DNA of 64,000 nt from Halictus rubicundus (Eukaryota > Arthropoda > Insecta > Hymenoptera > Halictidae), in the NCBI RefSeq assembly GCF_050948215.1, contig NW_027488711.1, positions 124,001-188,000 of the forward strand, read 5' to 3'. Shown piece by piece: positions 1-12,464 of this stretch (position 1 is its first letter; each line of letters begins with the position of its first letter). The notes beneath the pieces are model-generated. The model searched no databases. It was not told the DNA's origin and was given only the letters and a program-made list of their open reading frames with translations. The translations under genes and the position numbers were made by a program.

Positions 1-289
1 ATAGAGGATAGGATAGGTTAGGATAGAGGATAGGATAATATAGAGGATAGGATAGGATAGAGGATAGGATAGGATAGAGGATAGGATAGGATAGAGGATA
101 GGATAGGATAGAGGAAAGGATAGGATAGAGGATAGGATAGGATACAGGATAGGATAGAGGAAAGGATAGGATACAGGATAGGATAGGATAGAGGATAGGA
201 TAGGACAGAGGATAGGATAGAGTATAGGATAGAGGATGCAGGATAGGATAGGATAGAGGATAGGATAGTATAGAGTATAGGATAGGATA

Positions 290-510
290 GAGGATAGGAT
301 AGGATAGAGGATAGGATAGGATAGAGGATAGGATAGGATAGAGGATAGGATAGGATAGAGGATAGGATAGGATAGAGGATAGGATAGGATAGAGGATAGG
401 ATAGGATAGAGGATAGGATAGGATAGAGGATAGGATAGGATAGAGGATAGGATAGGATAGAGGATAGGATAGGATAGAGGATAGGATAGGATAGAGGATA
501 GGATAGGATA
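290..510 (+). repeat. Thirteen perfect tandem copies of the 17-mer
   Basis: From 290 to 510 the sequence is exactly 13 x GAGGATAGGATAGGATA (221 bp). It is bounded on the left by a GTATAGAGTATAGG variant unit and on the right by a GAGGAAAGG variant unit. It is the longest run of uninterrupted canonical 17-mers I counted by hand, and it shows the base unit and its phase unambiguously. Such perfect runs imply recent amplification or homogenisation. Confidence 0.97.
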
Positions 511-870
511 GAGGAAAGGATAGGATAGATGATAGGATAGGATAGAGGATAGGATAGAGGATAGGATAGAGGAAAGGATAGGATAGAGGATAGGATAGGA
601 TAGAGGATAGGATAGGACAGAGGATAGGATAGAGTATAGGATAGAGAATGCAGGATAGGATAGGATAGAGGATAGGATAGTATAGAGTATAGGATAGGAT
701 ACAGAATAGGATAGGATAGGATAGAGGATAGGATAGGATAGAGGAAAGGATAGGATAGAGGATAGGATAGGATAGAGGATAGGATAGGATAGAGGATACG
801 ATATGATACAGGATAGGGTAGGATGGAGGATAGGATAGGATAGAGGATAGGATGGGATAGACGATAGAGG

Positions 871-881
871 ATGCGATGCAT
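871..881 (+). repeat. ATGCAT-bearing punctuation element (first of at least 23)
   Basis: The element GATGCGATGCATGATAGG follows GGATGGGATAGACGATAGAG and is one of the few C- and CpG-containing variants. Its core ATGCAT is a perfect palindrome. I count copies with ATGCAT at 876, 4916, 8650, 9268, 9554, 10252, 10538, 11381, 11667, 12227, 13121, 13407, 13967, 14253, 21549, 25933, 31912, 33852, 36060, 36341, 53291, 55495 and 55776. All lie in family I material, including the family I parts of the giant HORs and the duplicated 36/55-kb block; none lies in family II. A degenerate version ending GATGGATG occurs near 35,490 and 54,925. No function can be assigned. It is a useful marker of module boundaries. 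Confidence 0.9.
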
Positions 882-1454
882 GATAGGATATGATAGAGGA
901 TAGGATAGGATAGAGGATAGGATAGGATAGAGGAAAGGATAGGATAGAGGATAGGATAGGATAGAGGATAGGATAGAGGAAAGGATAGGATAGAGGATAG
1001 GATAGGATAGAGGATAGGATAGGATAGAGGAAAGGATAGAGGATGGGATAAGATAGAGGATAGGATAGGATATAGGATAGGATAGGATAGAGGATAGGAT
1101 AGGATAGAGGATAGGATAGGATAGAGGATAGGATAGGATAGAGGATAGGATAGGATAGAGGAAAGGATAGGATAGAGGATAGGATAGGATAGAGGATAGG
1201 ATAGAGGAAAGGATAGGATAGAGGATAGGATAGGATAGAGGATAGGATAGGACAGAGGATAGGATAGAGTATAGGATAGAGGATGCAGGATAGGATAGGA
1301 TAGAGGATAGGATAGGATAGAGGATAGGATAGGATAGAGGATAGGATAGGACAGAGGATAGGATAGAGTATAGGATAGAGGATGCAGGATAGGATAGGAT
1401 AGAGGATAGGATAGAGTATAGGATAGGATACAGAATAGGATAGGATATAGGATA

Positions 1455-1509
1455 GAGAATAATATATGATATAGGATAGAGAATAGGATAGGATATAGGA
1501 TATTATAGG
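1455..1509 (+). repeat. AT-rich interruption element of family I (first of about 24)
   Basis: This 55-bp stretch carries AATAATATATGATATAGG, then GAGAATAGG, then GGATATTATAGG. It is the most AT-rich and least pentamer-like part of the satellite. Close copies recur near 3.7, 6.0, 7.0, 8.25, 15.2, 16.6, 20.9, 22.1, 22.6, 22.9, 25.3, 26.5, 27.0, 27.2, 31.3, 32.4, 33.0, 33.2, 34.6, 34.9, 35.8, 54.3 and 55.2 kb. I found none in the family II blocks. The TATATG core resembles a TATA box only superficially. Easy unwinding or a nucleosome-phasing role is possible but purely inferred. Confidence 0.88.
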
Positions 1510-2730
1510 ATAGAGGATAGGATAGGATAGAGGATAGGATAGGATGGATGATAGGATATGATAGAGGATAGGATAGGTTAGGATAGAGGATAGGATAGGA
1601 TAGACGATAGAGGATAGGATGGATAATAGGATATTATAGAGGATAGGATAGGATAGAGGAGAGGATGGGATAGAGGATAGGATAGAATAGAGGATAGGAT
1701 AGGATAGAGTATAGGATAGGGGATGGAGGATAGGATAGAAAATAGGATAAGATATAGGATAGATAATAGGATAGGATATAAGATATTATAGGATAGAGGA
1801 TAGGATAGGATAGAAGATACGATATGATAGAGGATAGGGTAGGATGGAGGATAGGATAGGATAGAGGATAGGATAGGATAGAGGATAGGATAGGATAGAG
1901 GATAGGATAGGATAGAGGATAGGATATGATAGAGGAAAGGATAGGATAGAGGATAGGATAGGATACAGGATAGGATAGAGGAAAAGATAGGATACAGGAT
2001 AGGATAGGATAGAGGATAGGATAGGACAGAGGATAGGATAGAGTATAGGATAGAGGATGCAGGATAGGATAGGATAGAGGATAGGATAGTATAGAGTATA
2101 GGATAGGATACAGAGTAGGATAGGATATAGGATTGGATAGGATAGAGGATAGGATAGGATAGAGGAAAGGATAGGATAGAGGATAGGATAGGATAGAGGA
2201 TAGGATAGGACAGAGGATAGGATAGAGTATAGGATAGAGGATGCAGGATAGGATAGGATAGAGGATAGGATAGTATAGAGTATAGGATAGGATACAGAGT
2301 AGGATAGGATATAGGATACGATATGATAGAGGATAGGGTAGGATGGAGGATAGGATAGGATAGAGGATAGGATAGGATAGAGGATAGGATAGGATAGAGG
2401 ATAGGATAGGATAGAGGATAGGATAGGATAGAGGAAAGGATAGGATAGAGGATAGGATAGGATACAGGATAGGATAGAGGAAAGGATAGGATACAGGATA
2501 GGATAGGATAGAGGATAGGATAGGACAGAGGATAGGATAGAGTATAGGATAGAGGATGCAGGATAGGATAGGATAGAGGATAGGATAGTATAGAGTATAG
2601 GATAGGATACAGAATAGGATAGGATATAGGATAGGATAGGATAGAGGATAGGATAGGATAGAGGAAAGGATAGGATAGAGGATAGGATAGGATAGAGGAT
2701 AGGATAGGACAGAGGATAGGATGGAGGATA

Positions 2731-4029
2731 GGATAGGATAGGATAGAGGAAAGGATAGGATAGAGGATAGGATAGGATAGAGGATAGGATAGAGGAAAGG
2801 ATAGGATAGGGGATAGGATAGGATAGAGGATAGGATAGGACAGAGGATAGGATAGAGTATAGGATAGAGGATGCAGGATAGGATAGGATAGAGGATAGGA
2901 TAGTATAGAGTATTGGATAGGATACAGAATAGGATAGGATATAGGATAGGATAGGATAGAGGATAGGATAGGATAGAGGAAAGGATAGGATAGAGGATAG
3001 GATAGGATAGAGGATAGGATAGGATGGATGATAGGATATGATAGAGGATAGGATAGGTTAGGATAGAGGATAGGATAGGATAGACGATAGAGGATAGGAT
3101 GGATAATAGGATATTATAGAGGATAGGATAGGATAGAGGAGAGGATGGGATAGAGGATAGGATAGGATAGAGGATAGGATAGGATAGAGTATAGGATAGG
3201 GGATGGAGGATAGGATAGGATAGAGGATAAGATAGGATAGAGGATAGGATAGGATGGATGATAGGATATGACAGAGGATAGGATAGTACAGAGTATATGA
3301 TTGGATAGAAAATAGGATAAGATATAGGATAGATAATAGGATAGGATATAGGATATTATAGGATAGAGGATAGGATAGGATAGAGGATACGATATGATAG
3401 AGGATAGGGTAGGATGGAGGATAGGATAGGATAGAGGATAGGATAGGATAGAGGATAGGATAGGATAGAGGATAGGATAGGATAGAGGATAGGATAGGAT
3501 AGAGGAAAGGATAGGATAGAGGATAGGATAGGATAGAGGAAATGATAGGATAGAGGATAGGATAGGATAGAGGATAGGATAGGACAGAGGATAGGATAGA
3601 GTATAGGATTGAGGATGCAGGATAGGATAGGATAGAGGATAGGATAGTATAGAGTATAGGATAGGATACAGAATAGGATAGGATACAGCATAGGATAGGA
3701 TATAGGATAGAGAATAATATATGATATAGGATAGAGAATAGGATAGGATATAGGATATTATAGGATAGAGGATAGGATAGGATAGAGGATAAGATAGGAC
3801 GGATGATAGGATATGATAGAGGATAGGATAGGTTAGGATAGAGGATAGGATAGGATAGACGATAGAGGATAGGATGGATAATAGGATATTATAGAGGATA
3901 GGATAGGATAGAGGAGAGGATGGGATAGAGGATAGGATAGGATAGAGGATAGGATAGGATAGAGTATAGGATAGGGGATGGAGGATAGGATAGGATAGAG
4001 GATAAGATAGGATAGAGGATAGGATAGGA
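2731..4029 (+). repeat. Direct duplication, copy 1 of 2 (offset 2,309 bp)
   Basis: This segment is nearly identical to 5040-6338 at a constant offset of 2,309 bp. Shared unusual variants lie at matching positions: AGGGGATAGG at 2809/5118, the rare TATTGG at 2911/5220, GGATGGATG at 3022/5331 and GTATAGGATTGAGG near 3604/5913. I saw few substitutions, one being CAGCAT at 3686-3691 against CATCAT in copy 2. Alignment breaks at 4030, where this copy continues GATGGATG and the other GACAGAGG. The left edge is approximate because it lies in generic units. Confidence 0.88.
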
Positions 4030-5039
4030 TGGATGATAGGATATGACAGAGGATAGGATAGTACAGAGTATATGATTGGATAGAAAATAGGATAAGATAT
4101 AGGATAGATAATAGGATAGGATATAGGATATTATAGGATAGAGGATAGGATAGGATAGAGGATACGATATGATAGAGGATAGGGTAGGATGGAGGATAGG
4201 ATAGGATAGAGGATAGGATAGGATAGAGGATAGGATAGGATAGAGGATAGGATAGGATAGAGGATAGGATAGGATAGAGGAAAGGATAGGATAGAGGATA
4301 GGATAGGATAGAGGAAATGATAGGATAGAGGATAGGATAGGATAGAGGATAGGATAGGACAGAGGATAGGATAGAGTATAGGATAGAGGATGCAGGATAG
4401 GATAGGATAGAGGATAGGATAGTATAGAGTATAGGATAGGATACAGAATAGGATAGGATATAGGATAGGATAGGATAGAGGATAGGATAGGATAGAGGAA
4501 AGGATAGGATAGAGGATAGGATAGGATAGAGGATAGGATAGGATAGAGGATACGATATGATACAGGATAGGGTAGGATGGAGGATAGGATAGGATAGAGG
4601 ATAGGATGGGATAGACGATAGAGGATGCGATGCATGATAGGATATGATAGAGGATAGGATAGGATGGAGGACAGGATAGGATAGAGGATAGAATAGGATA
4701 GAGGATAGGATAGGATAGAGGATAGGATAGGATAGAGGAAAGGATAGAGGATGGGATAGGATAGAGGATAGGATAGGATAGAGGATAGGATAGGATAGAA
4801 GATAGGATAGGACAGAGGATAAGATAGGTTAGAGGATAGGATAGTATAGAGGGTAGTATAGGATAGAGGATAGGATAGGATAGAGGATAGGATGGGATAG
4901 ACGATAGAGGATGCGATGCATGATAGCAAAAGATAGAGGATAGGATAGGATAGAGGATAGGATAGGATAGAGGATAGGATAGGATAGAGGATAGGATAGG
5001 ATAGAGGATAGGATAGGATAGAGGATAGGATAGGATAGA

Positions 5040-6338
5040 GGATAGGATAGGATAGAGGAAAGGATAGGATAGAGGATAGGATAGGATAGAGGATAGGATA
5101 GAGGAAAGGATAGGATAGGGGATAGGATAGGATAGAGGATAGGATAGGACAGAGGATAGGATAGAGTATAGGATAGAGGATGCAGGATAGGATAGGATAG
5201 AGGATAGGATAGTATAGAGTATTGGATAGGATACAGAATAGGATAGGATATAGGATAGGATAGGATAGAGGATAGGATAGGATAGAGGAAAGGATAGGAT
5301 AGAGGATAGGATAGGATAGAGGATAGGATAGGATGGATGATAGGATATGATAGAGGATAGGATAGGTTAGGATAGAGGATAGGATAGGATAGACGATAGA
5401 GGATAGGATGGATAATAGGATATTATAGAGGATAGGATAGGATAGAGGAGAGGATGGGATAGAGGATAGGATAGGATAGAGGATAGGATAGGATAGAGTA
5501 TAGGATAGGGGATGGAGGATAGGATAGGATAGAGGATAAGATAGGATAGAGGATAGGATAGGATGGATGATAGGATATGACAGAGGATAGGATAGTACAG
5601 AGTATATGATTGGATAGAAAATAGGATAAGATATAGGATAGATAATAGGATAGGATATAGGATATTATAGGATAGAGGATAGGATAGGATAGAGGATACG
5701 ATATGATAGAGGATAGGGTAGGATGGAGGATAGGATAGGATAGAGGATAGGATAGGATAGAGGATAGGATAGGATAGAGGATAGGATAGGATAGAGGATA
5801 GGATAGGATAGAGGAAAGGATAGGATAGAGGATAGGATAGGATAGAGGAAATGATAGGATAGAGGATAGGATAGGATAGAGGATAGGATAGGACAGAGGA
5901 TAGGATAGAGTATAGGATTGAGGATGCAGGATAGGATAGGATAGAGGATAGGATAGTATAGAGTATAGGATAGGATACAGAATAGGATAGGATACATCAT
6001 AGGATAGGATATAGGATAGAGAATAATATATGATATAGGATAGAGAATAGGATAGGATATAGGATATTATAGGATAGAGGATAGGATAGGATAGAGGATA
6101 GGATAGGACGGATGATAGGATATGATAGAGGATAGGATAGGTTAGGATAGAGGATAGGATAGGATAGACGATAGAGGATAGGATGGATAATAGGATATTA
6201 TAGAGGATAGGATAGGATAGAGGAGAGGATGGGATAGAGGATAGGATAGGATAGAGGATAGGATAGGATAGAGTATAGGATAGGGGATGGAGGATAGGAT
6301 AGGATAGAGGATAAGATAGGATAGAGGATAGGATAGGA
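5040..6338 (+). repeat. Direct duplication, copy 2 of 2 (offset 2,309 bp)
   Basis: Second copy of the 2731-4029 segment, in the same orientation. Beyond 6338 it switches straight to a GACAGAGG/GAGTATAGG/GATGCAGG module, while copy 1 goes on to GATGGATGATAGG and then GACAGAGG. The two copies therefore have different right neighbours, which is what segmental shuffling inside the array would leave. Confidence 0.88.
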
Positions 6339-8686
6339 CAGAGGATAGGATAGAGTATAGGATAGAGGATGCAGGATAGGATAGGATAGAGGATAGGATA
6401 GTATAGAGTATAGGATAGGATACAGAATAGGATAGGATATAGGATAGGATAGGATAGAGGATAGGATAGGATAGAGGAAAGGATAGGATAGAGGATAGGA
6501 TAGGATAGAGGATAGGATAGGATGGATGATAGGATATGATAGAGGATAGGATAGGTTAGGATAGAGGATAGGATAGGATAGACGATAGAGGATAGGATGG
6601 ATAATAGGATATTATAGAGGATAGGATAGGATAGAGGAGAGGGTGGGATAGAGGATAGGATAGGATAGAGGATAGGATAGGACAGAGGATAGGATAAAGT
6701 ATAGGATAGAGGATGCAGGATAGGATAGGATAGAGGATAGGGTAGTATAGAGTATAGGATAGGATACAGAGTAGGATAGGATATAGGATATGATAGGATA
6801 GAGGATAGGATAGGATAGAGGAAAGGATAGGATAGAGGATAGGATAGGATAGAGGATAGGATAGGACAGAGGATAGGATAGAGTATAGGATAGAGGATGC
6901 AGGATAGGATAGGATAGAGGATAGGATAGTATAGAGTATAGGATAGGATACAGAATAGGATAGGATATAGGATAGAGAATAATATATGATATAGGATAGA
7001 GAATAGGATAGGATATAGGATATTATAGGATAGAGGATAGGATAGGATAGAGGATAGGATAGGATGGATGATAGGATATGATAGAGGATAGGATAGGTTA
7101 GGATAGAGGATAGGATAGGATAGACGATAGAGGATAGGATGGATAATAGGATATTATAGAGGATAGGATAGGATAGAGGAGAGGATGGGATAGAGGATAG
7201 GATAGGATAGAGGATAGGATAGGATAGAGTATAGGATAGGGGATGGAGGATAGGATAGAAAATAGGATAAGATATAGGATAGACAATAGGATAGGATATA
7301 GGATATTATAGGATAGAGGATAGGATAGGATAGAGGATACGATATGATAGAGGATAGGGTAGGATGGAGGATAGGATAGGATAGAGGATAGGATAGGATA
7401 GAGGATAGGATAGGATAGAGGATAGGATAGGATAGAGGATAGGATAGGATAGAGGAAAGGATAGGATAGAGGATAGGATACGATACAGGATAGGATAGAG
7501 GAAAGGATAGGATACAGGATAGGATAGGATAGAGGATAGGATAGGACAGAGGATAGGATAGAGTATAGGACAGAGGATGCAGGATAGGATAGGATAGAGG
7601 ATAGGATAGTATAGAGTATAGGATAGGATACAGAATAGGATAGGATATAGGATAGGATAGGATAGAGGATAGGATAGGATAGAGGAAAGGATAGGATAGA
7701 GGATAGGATAGGACAGAGGATAGGATAGGACAGAGGATAGGATGGAGGATAGGATAGGATAGAGGATAGGATAGGATAGGATTGAGGATAGGATAGGATA
7801 GAGGATAGGATAGAATAGAGGATAGGATAGGATAGAGGATAGGATACAATAGAGTATAGGATAGAGTATAGGATAGAGGATGGAGGATAGGATAGGATAG
7901 AGGATAGGATAGGATGGATGATAGGATATGATAGAGGATAGGATAGGAAAGAGGATAGGATAGGATAGATGATAAGATAGGATAGAGGATAGGATAGGAT
8001 AGAGGGTAGTATAGGATAGAGGATAGGATAGGATAGTTGATACGATATGATAGAGGATAGGATAGGATAGAGGGAAGTATAGGATACAGGATAGGATAGG
8101 ATAGTTGGTACGATATGATAGAGGATAGGATAGGATTGATGATAGGATATGATAGAGGATAGGATACAATAGAGTATAGGATAGAGTATATGATAGAGGA
8201 TGGAGGATAGGATAGGATAGAGGATAGGATAGGATACAGAATAGGATAGGATATAGGATAGAGAATAATATATGATATAGGATAGAGAATAGGACAGGAT
8301 ATAGGATATTATAGGATAGAGGATAGGATATAATAGAGGATAGGATAGGATGGATGATAGGATAAGTTAGAGGACAGGATAGGTTAGGATAGAGGATAGG
8401 ATAGGATAGACGATAGAGGATAGGATGGATAATAGGATATTATAGAGGATAGGATAAGATAGAGGATAGGATAGGATAGAGGATAGGATAGGATAGAGTA
8501 TAGGATAGAGGATGGAGGATAGGATAGGATAGAGGATAGGATAGGATGGATGATAAGATAGGTTAGAGGATAGGATAGTATAGAGGGTAGTATAGGATAG
8601 AGGATAGGATAGGATAGAGGATAGGATGGGATAGACGATAGAGGATGCGATGCATGATAGGATAGGATAGAGGATAGGATGGGATA

Positions 8687-8873
8687 GAGGATAGGATAGG
8701 ATAGAGGATAGGATAGGATAGAGGATAGGATAGGATAGAGGATAGGATAGGATAGAGGATAGGATAGGATAGAGGATAGGATAGGATAGAGGATAGGATA
8801 GGATAGAGGATAGGATAGGATAGAGGATAGGATAGGATAGAGGATAGGATAGGATAGAGGATAGGATAGGATA
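8687..8873 (+). repeat. Eleven perfect tandem copies of the 17-mer
   Basis: 187 bp of exact GAGGATAGGATAGGATA repeats, starting after a GATGCGATGCATG element and a GGATGGGATAG variant and ending at a GAGAATAGG variant. It is embedded in family I. Confidence 0.95.
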
Positions 8874-10724
8874 GAGAATAGGATAGGATAGAGGAAAGGA
8901 TAGGATACATGATAGGATAGGATAGAGGATAGGATAGAGGATAGGATAGAGGAAAGGATAGGATAGAGGATAGGATAGGATAGAGGATAGGATAGGACAG
9001 AGGATAGGATAGAGTATAGGATAGAGGATGCAGGATAGGATAGGATAGAGGATAGGATAGTATAGAGTATAGGATAGGATACAGAATAGGATAGGATATA
9101 GGATAGGATAGGATAGAGGATAGGATAGGATAGAGGAAAGGATAGGATAGAGGATAGGATAGGATAGAGGATAGGATAGGATAGAGGATACGATATGATA
9201 CAGGATAGGGTAGGATGGAGGATAGGATAGGATAGAGGATAGGATGGGATAGACGATAGAGGATGCGATGCATGATAGGATATGATAGAGGATAGGATAG
9301 GATGGTGGACAGGATAGGATAGAGGATAGGATAGGATAGAGGATAGGATAGGATAGAGGATACGATAGGATAGTGGAAAGGATAGAGGATGGGATAGGAT
9401 AGAGGATAGGATAGGATAGAGGATAGGATAGGATAGAAGATAGGATAGGACAGAGGATAAGATAGGTTAGAGGATAGGATAGTATAGAGGGTAGTATAGG
9501 ATAGAGGATAGGATAGGATAGAGGATAGGATGGGATAGACGATAGAGGATGCGATGCATGATAGGATAGGATAGAGGATAGGATAGGATAGAGGATAGGA
9601 TAGGATAGAGGATAGGATAGGATAGAGGATAGGATAGGATAGAGGATAGGATAGGATAGAGGATAGGATAGGATAGAGGAAAGGATAGGATAGAGGATAG
9701 GATAGGATAGAGGATAGGATAGAGGAAAGGATAGGATAGGGGATAGGATAGGATAGAGGATAGGATAGGATAGAGGATAGGATAGGATAGAGGATAGGAT
9801 AGGATAGAGGATAGGATAGGATAGAGGATAGGATAGGATAGAGGATAGGATAGGATAGAGAATAGGATAGGATAGAGGAAAGGATAGGATACATGATAGG
9901 ATAGGATAGAGGATAGGATAGAGGATAGGATAGAGGAAAGGATAGGATAGAGGATAGGATAGGATAGAGGATAGGATAGGACAGAGGATAGGATAGAGTA
10001 TAGGATAGAGGATGCAGGATAGGATAGGATAGAGGATAGGATAGTATAGAGTATAGGATAGGATACAGAATAGGATAGGATATAGGATAGGATAGGATAG
10101 AGGATAGGATAGGATAGAGGAAAGGATAGGATAGAGGATAGGATAGGATAGAGGATAGGATAGGATAGAGGATACGATATGATACAGGATAGGGTAGGAT
10201 GGAGGATAGGATAGGATAGAGGATAGGATGGGATAGACGATAGAGGATGCGATGCATGATAGGATATGATAGAGGATAGGATAGGATGGTGGACAGGATA
10301 GGATAGAGGATAGGATAGGATAGAGGATAGGATAGGATAGAGGATACGATAGGATAGTGGAAAGGATAGAGGATGGGATAGGATAGAGGATAGGATAGGA
10401 TAGAGGATAGGATAGGATAGAAGATAGGATAGGACAGAGGATAAGATAGGTTAGAGGATAGGATAGTATAGAGGGTAGTATAGGATAGAGGATAGGATAG
10501 GATAGAGGATAGGATGGGATAGACGATAGAGGATGCGATGCATGATAGGATAGGATAGAGGATAGGATAGGATAGAGGATAGGATAGGATAGAGGATAGG
10601 ATAGGATAGAGGATAGGATAGGATAGAGGATAGGATAGGATAGAGGATAGGATAGGATAGAGGAAAGGATAGGATAGAGGATAGGATAGGATAGAGGATA
10701 GGATAGAGGAAAGGATAGGATAGG

Positions 10725-12464
10725 GGATAGGATAGGATAGAGGATAGGATAGGACAGAGGATAGGATAGAGTATAGGATAGAGGATGCAGGATAGGATAG
10801 GATAGAGGATAGGATAGTATAGAGTATAGGATAGGATACAGAATAGGATAGGATATAGGATAGGATAGGATAGAGGATAGGATAGGATAGAGGAAAGGAT
10901 AGGATAGAGGATAGGATAGGATAGAGGATAGGATAGGATGGATGATAGGATATGATAGAGGATAGGATAGGTTAGGATAGAGGATAGGATAGGATAGACG
11001 ATAGAGGATAGGATGGATAATAGGATATTATAGAGGATAGGATAGGATAGAGGAGAGGATGGGATAGAGGATAGGATAGGATAGAGGATAGGATAGGATA
11101 GAGTATAGGATAGGGGATGGAGGATAGGATAGGATAGAGGATAAGATAGGATAGAGGATAGGATAGGATGGATGATAGGATATGACAGAGGATAGGATAG
11201 TACAGAGTATATGATTGGATAGAAAATAGGATAAGATATAGGATAGATAATAGGATAGGATATAGGATATTATAGGATAGAGGATAGGATAGGATAGAGG
11301 ATACGATATGATAGAGGATAGGGTAGGATGGAGGATAGGATAGGATAGAGGATAGGATGGGATAGACGATAGAGGATGCGATGCATGATAGGATATGATA
11401 GAGGATAGGATAGGATGGAGGACAGGATAGGATAGAGGATAGGATAGGATAGAGGATAGGATAGGATAGAGGATAGGATAGGATAGAGGAAAGGATAGAG
11501 GATGGGATAGGATAGAGGATAGGATAGGATAGAGGATAGGATAGGATAGAAGATAGGATAGGACAGAGGATAAGATAGGTTAGAGGATAGGATAGTATAG
11601 AGGGTAGTATAGGATAGAGGATAGGATAGGATAGAGGATAGGATGGGATAGACGATAGAGGATGCGATGCATGATAGGATAGGATAGAGGATAGGATAGG
11701 ATAGAGGATAGGATAGGATAGATGATAGGATAGGATAGAGGATAGGATAGGATAGAGGATAGGATAGGATAGAGGATAGGATAGGATAGAGGAAAGGATA
11801 GGATAGAGGATAGGATAGGATAGAGGATAGGATAGAGGAAAGGATAGGATAGGGGATAGGATAGGATAGAGGATAGGATAGGACAGAGGATAGGATAGAG
11901 TATAGGATAGAGGATGCAGGATAGGATAGGATAGAGGATAGGATAGTATAGAGTATAGGATAGGATACAGAATAGGATAGGATATAGGATAGGATAGGAT
12001 AGAGGATAGGATAGGATAGAGGAAAGGATAGGATAGAGGATAGGATAGGATAGAGGATAGGATAGGATGGATGATAGGATATGATAGAGGATAGGATAGG
12101 TTAGCATAGAGGATAGGATAGGATAGAGGATAGGATAGGATAGAGGATACGATATGATACAGGATAGGGTAGGATGGAGGATAGGATAGGATAGAGGATA
12201 GGATGGGATAGACGATAGAGAATGCGATGCATGATAGGATATGATAGAGGATAGGATAGGATGGAGGACAGGATAGGATAGAGGATAGGATAGGATAGAG
12301 GATAGGATAGGATAGAGGATAGGATAGGATAGAGGAAAGGATAGAGGATGGGATAGGATAGAGGATAGGATAGGATAGAGGATAGGATAGGATAGAAGAT
12401 AGGATAGGACAGAGGATAAGATAGGTTAGAGGATAGGATAGTATAGAGGGTAGTATAGGATAGA
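10725..12464 (+). repeat. 1,740-bp tandem duplication, unit 1
   Basis: 10725-12490 matches 12465-14230 at a constant offset of 1,740 bp, so the two units abut head to tail with a 26-bp overlap, the signature of a tandem duplication. I compared the lines one by one and saw a single difference, T at 12439 against C at 14179. The unit carries the full ordered set of family I variants, the AAAATAGGATAAGATATAGG stretch and three ATGCAT elements (11381, 11667, 12227). Left divergence is at 10724, where this copy has AGGGGATAG and the second AGAGGATAG. Confidence 0.95.

Noticed and set aside
18..881. Repetitive hydrophobic protein (silk-, collagen- or antifreeze-like) encoded by the repeat
   Set aside because: The peptide period equals the 17-bp unit read through three frames, unit-sized indels of 12 or 17 bp would shift frame relative to function, and all three - strand frames are equally open. 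There is no sign of selection on one frame.
1455..1475. TATA box/promoter at the AATAATATATG element
   Set aside because: It is one of about 24 repeat copies with no gene downstream and no other promoter element.
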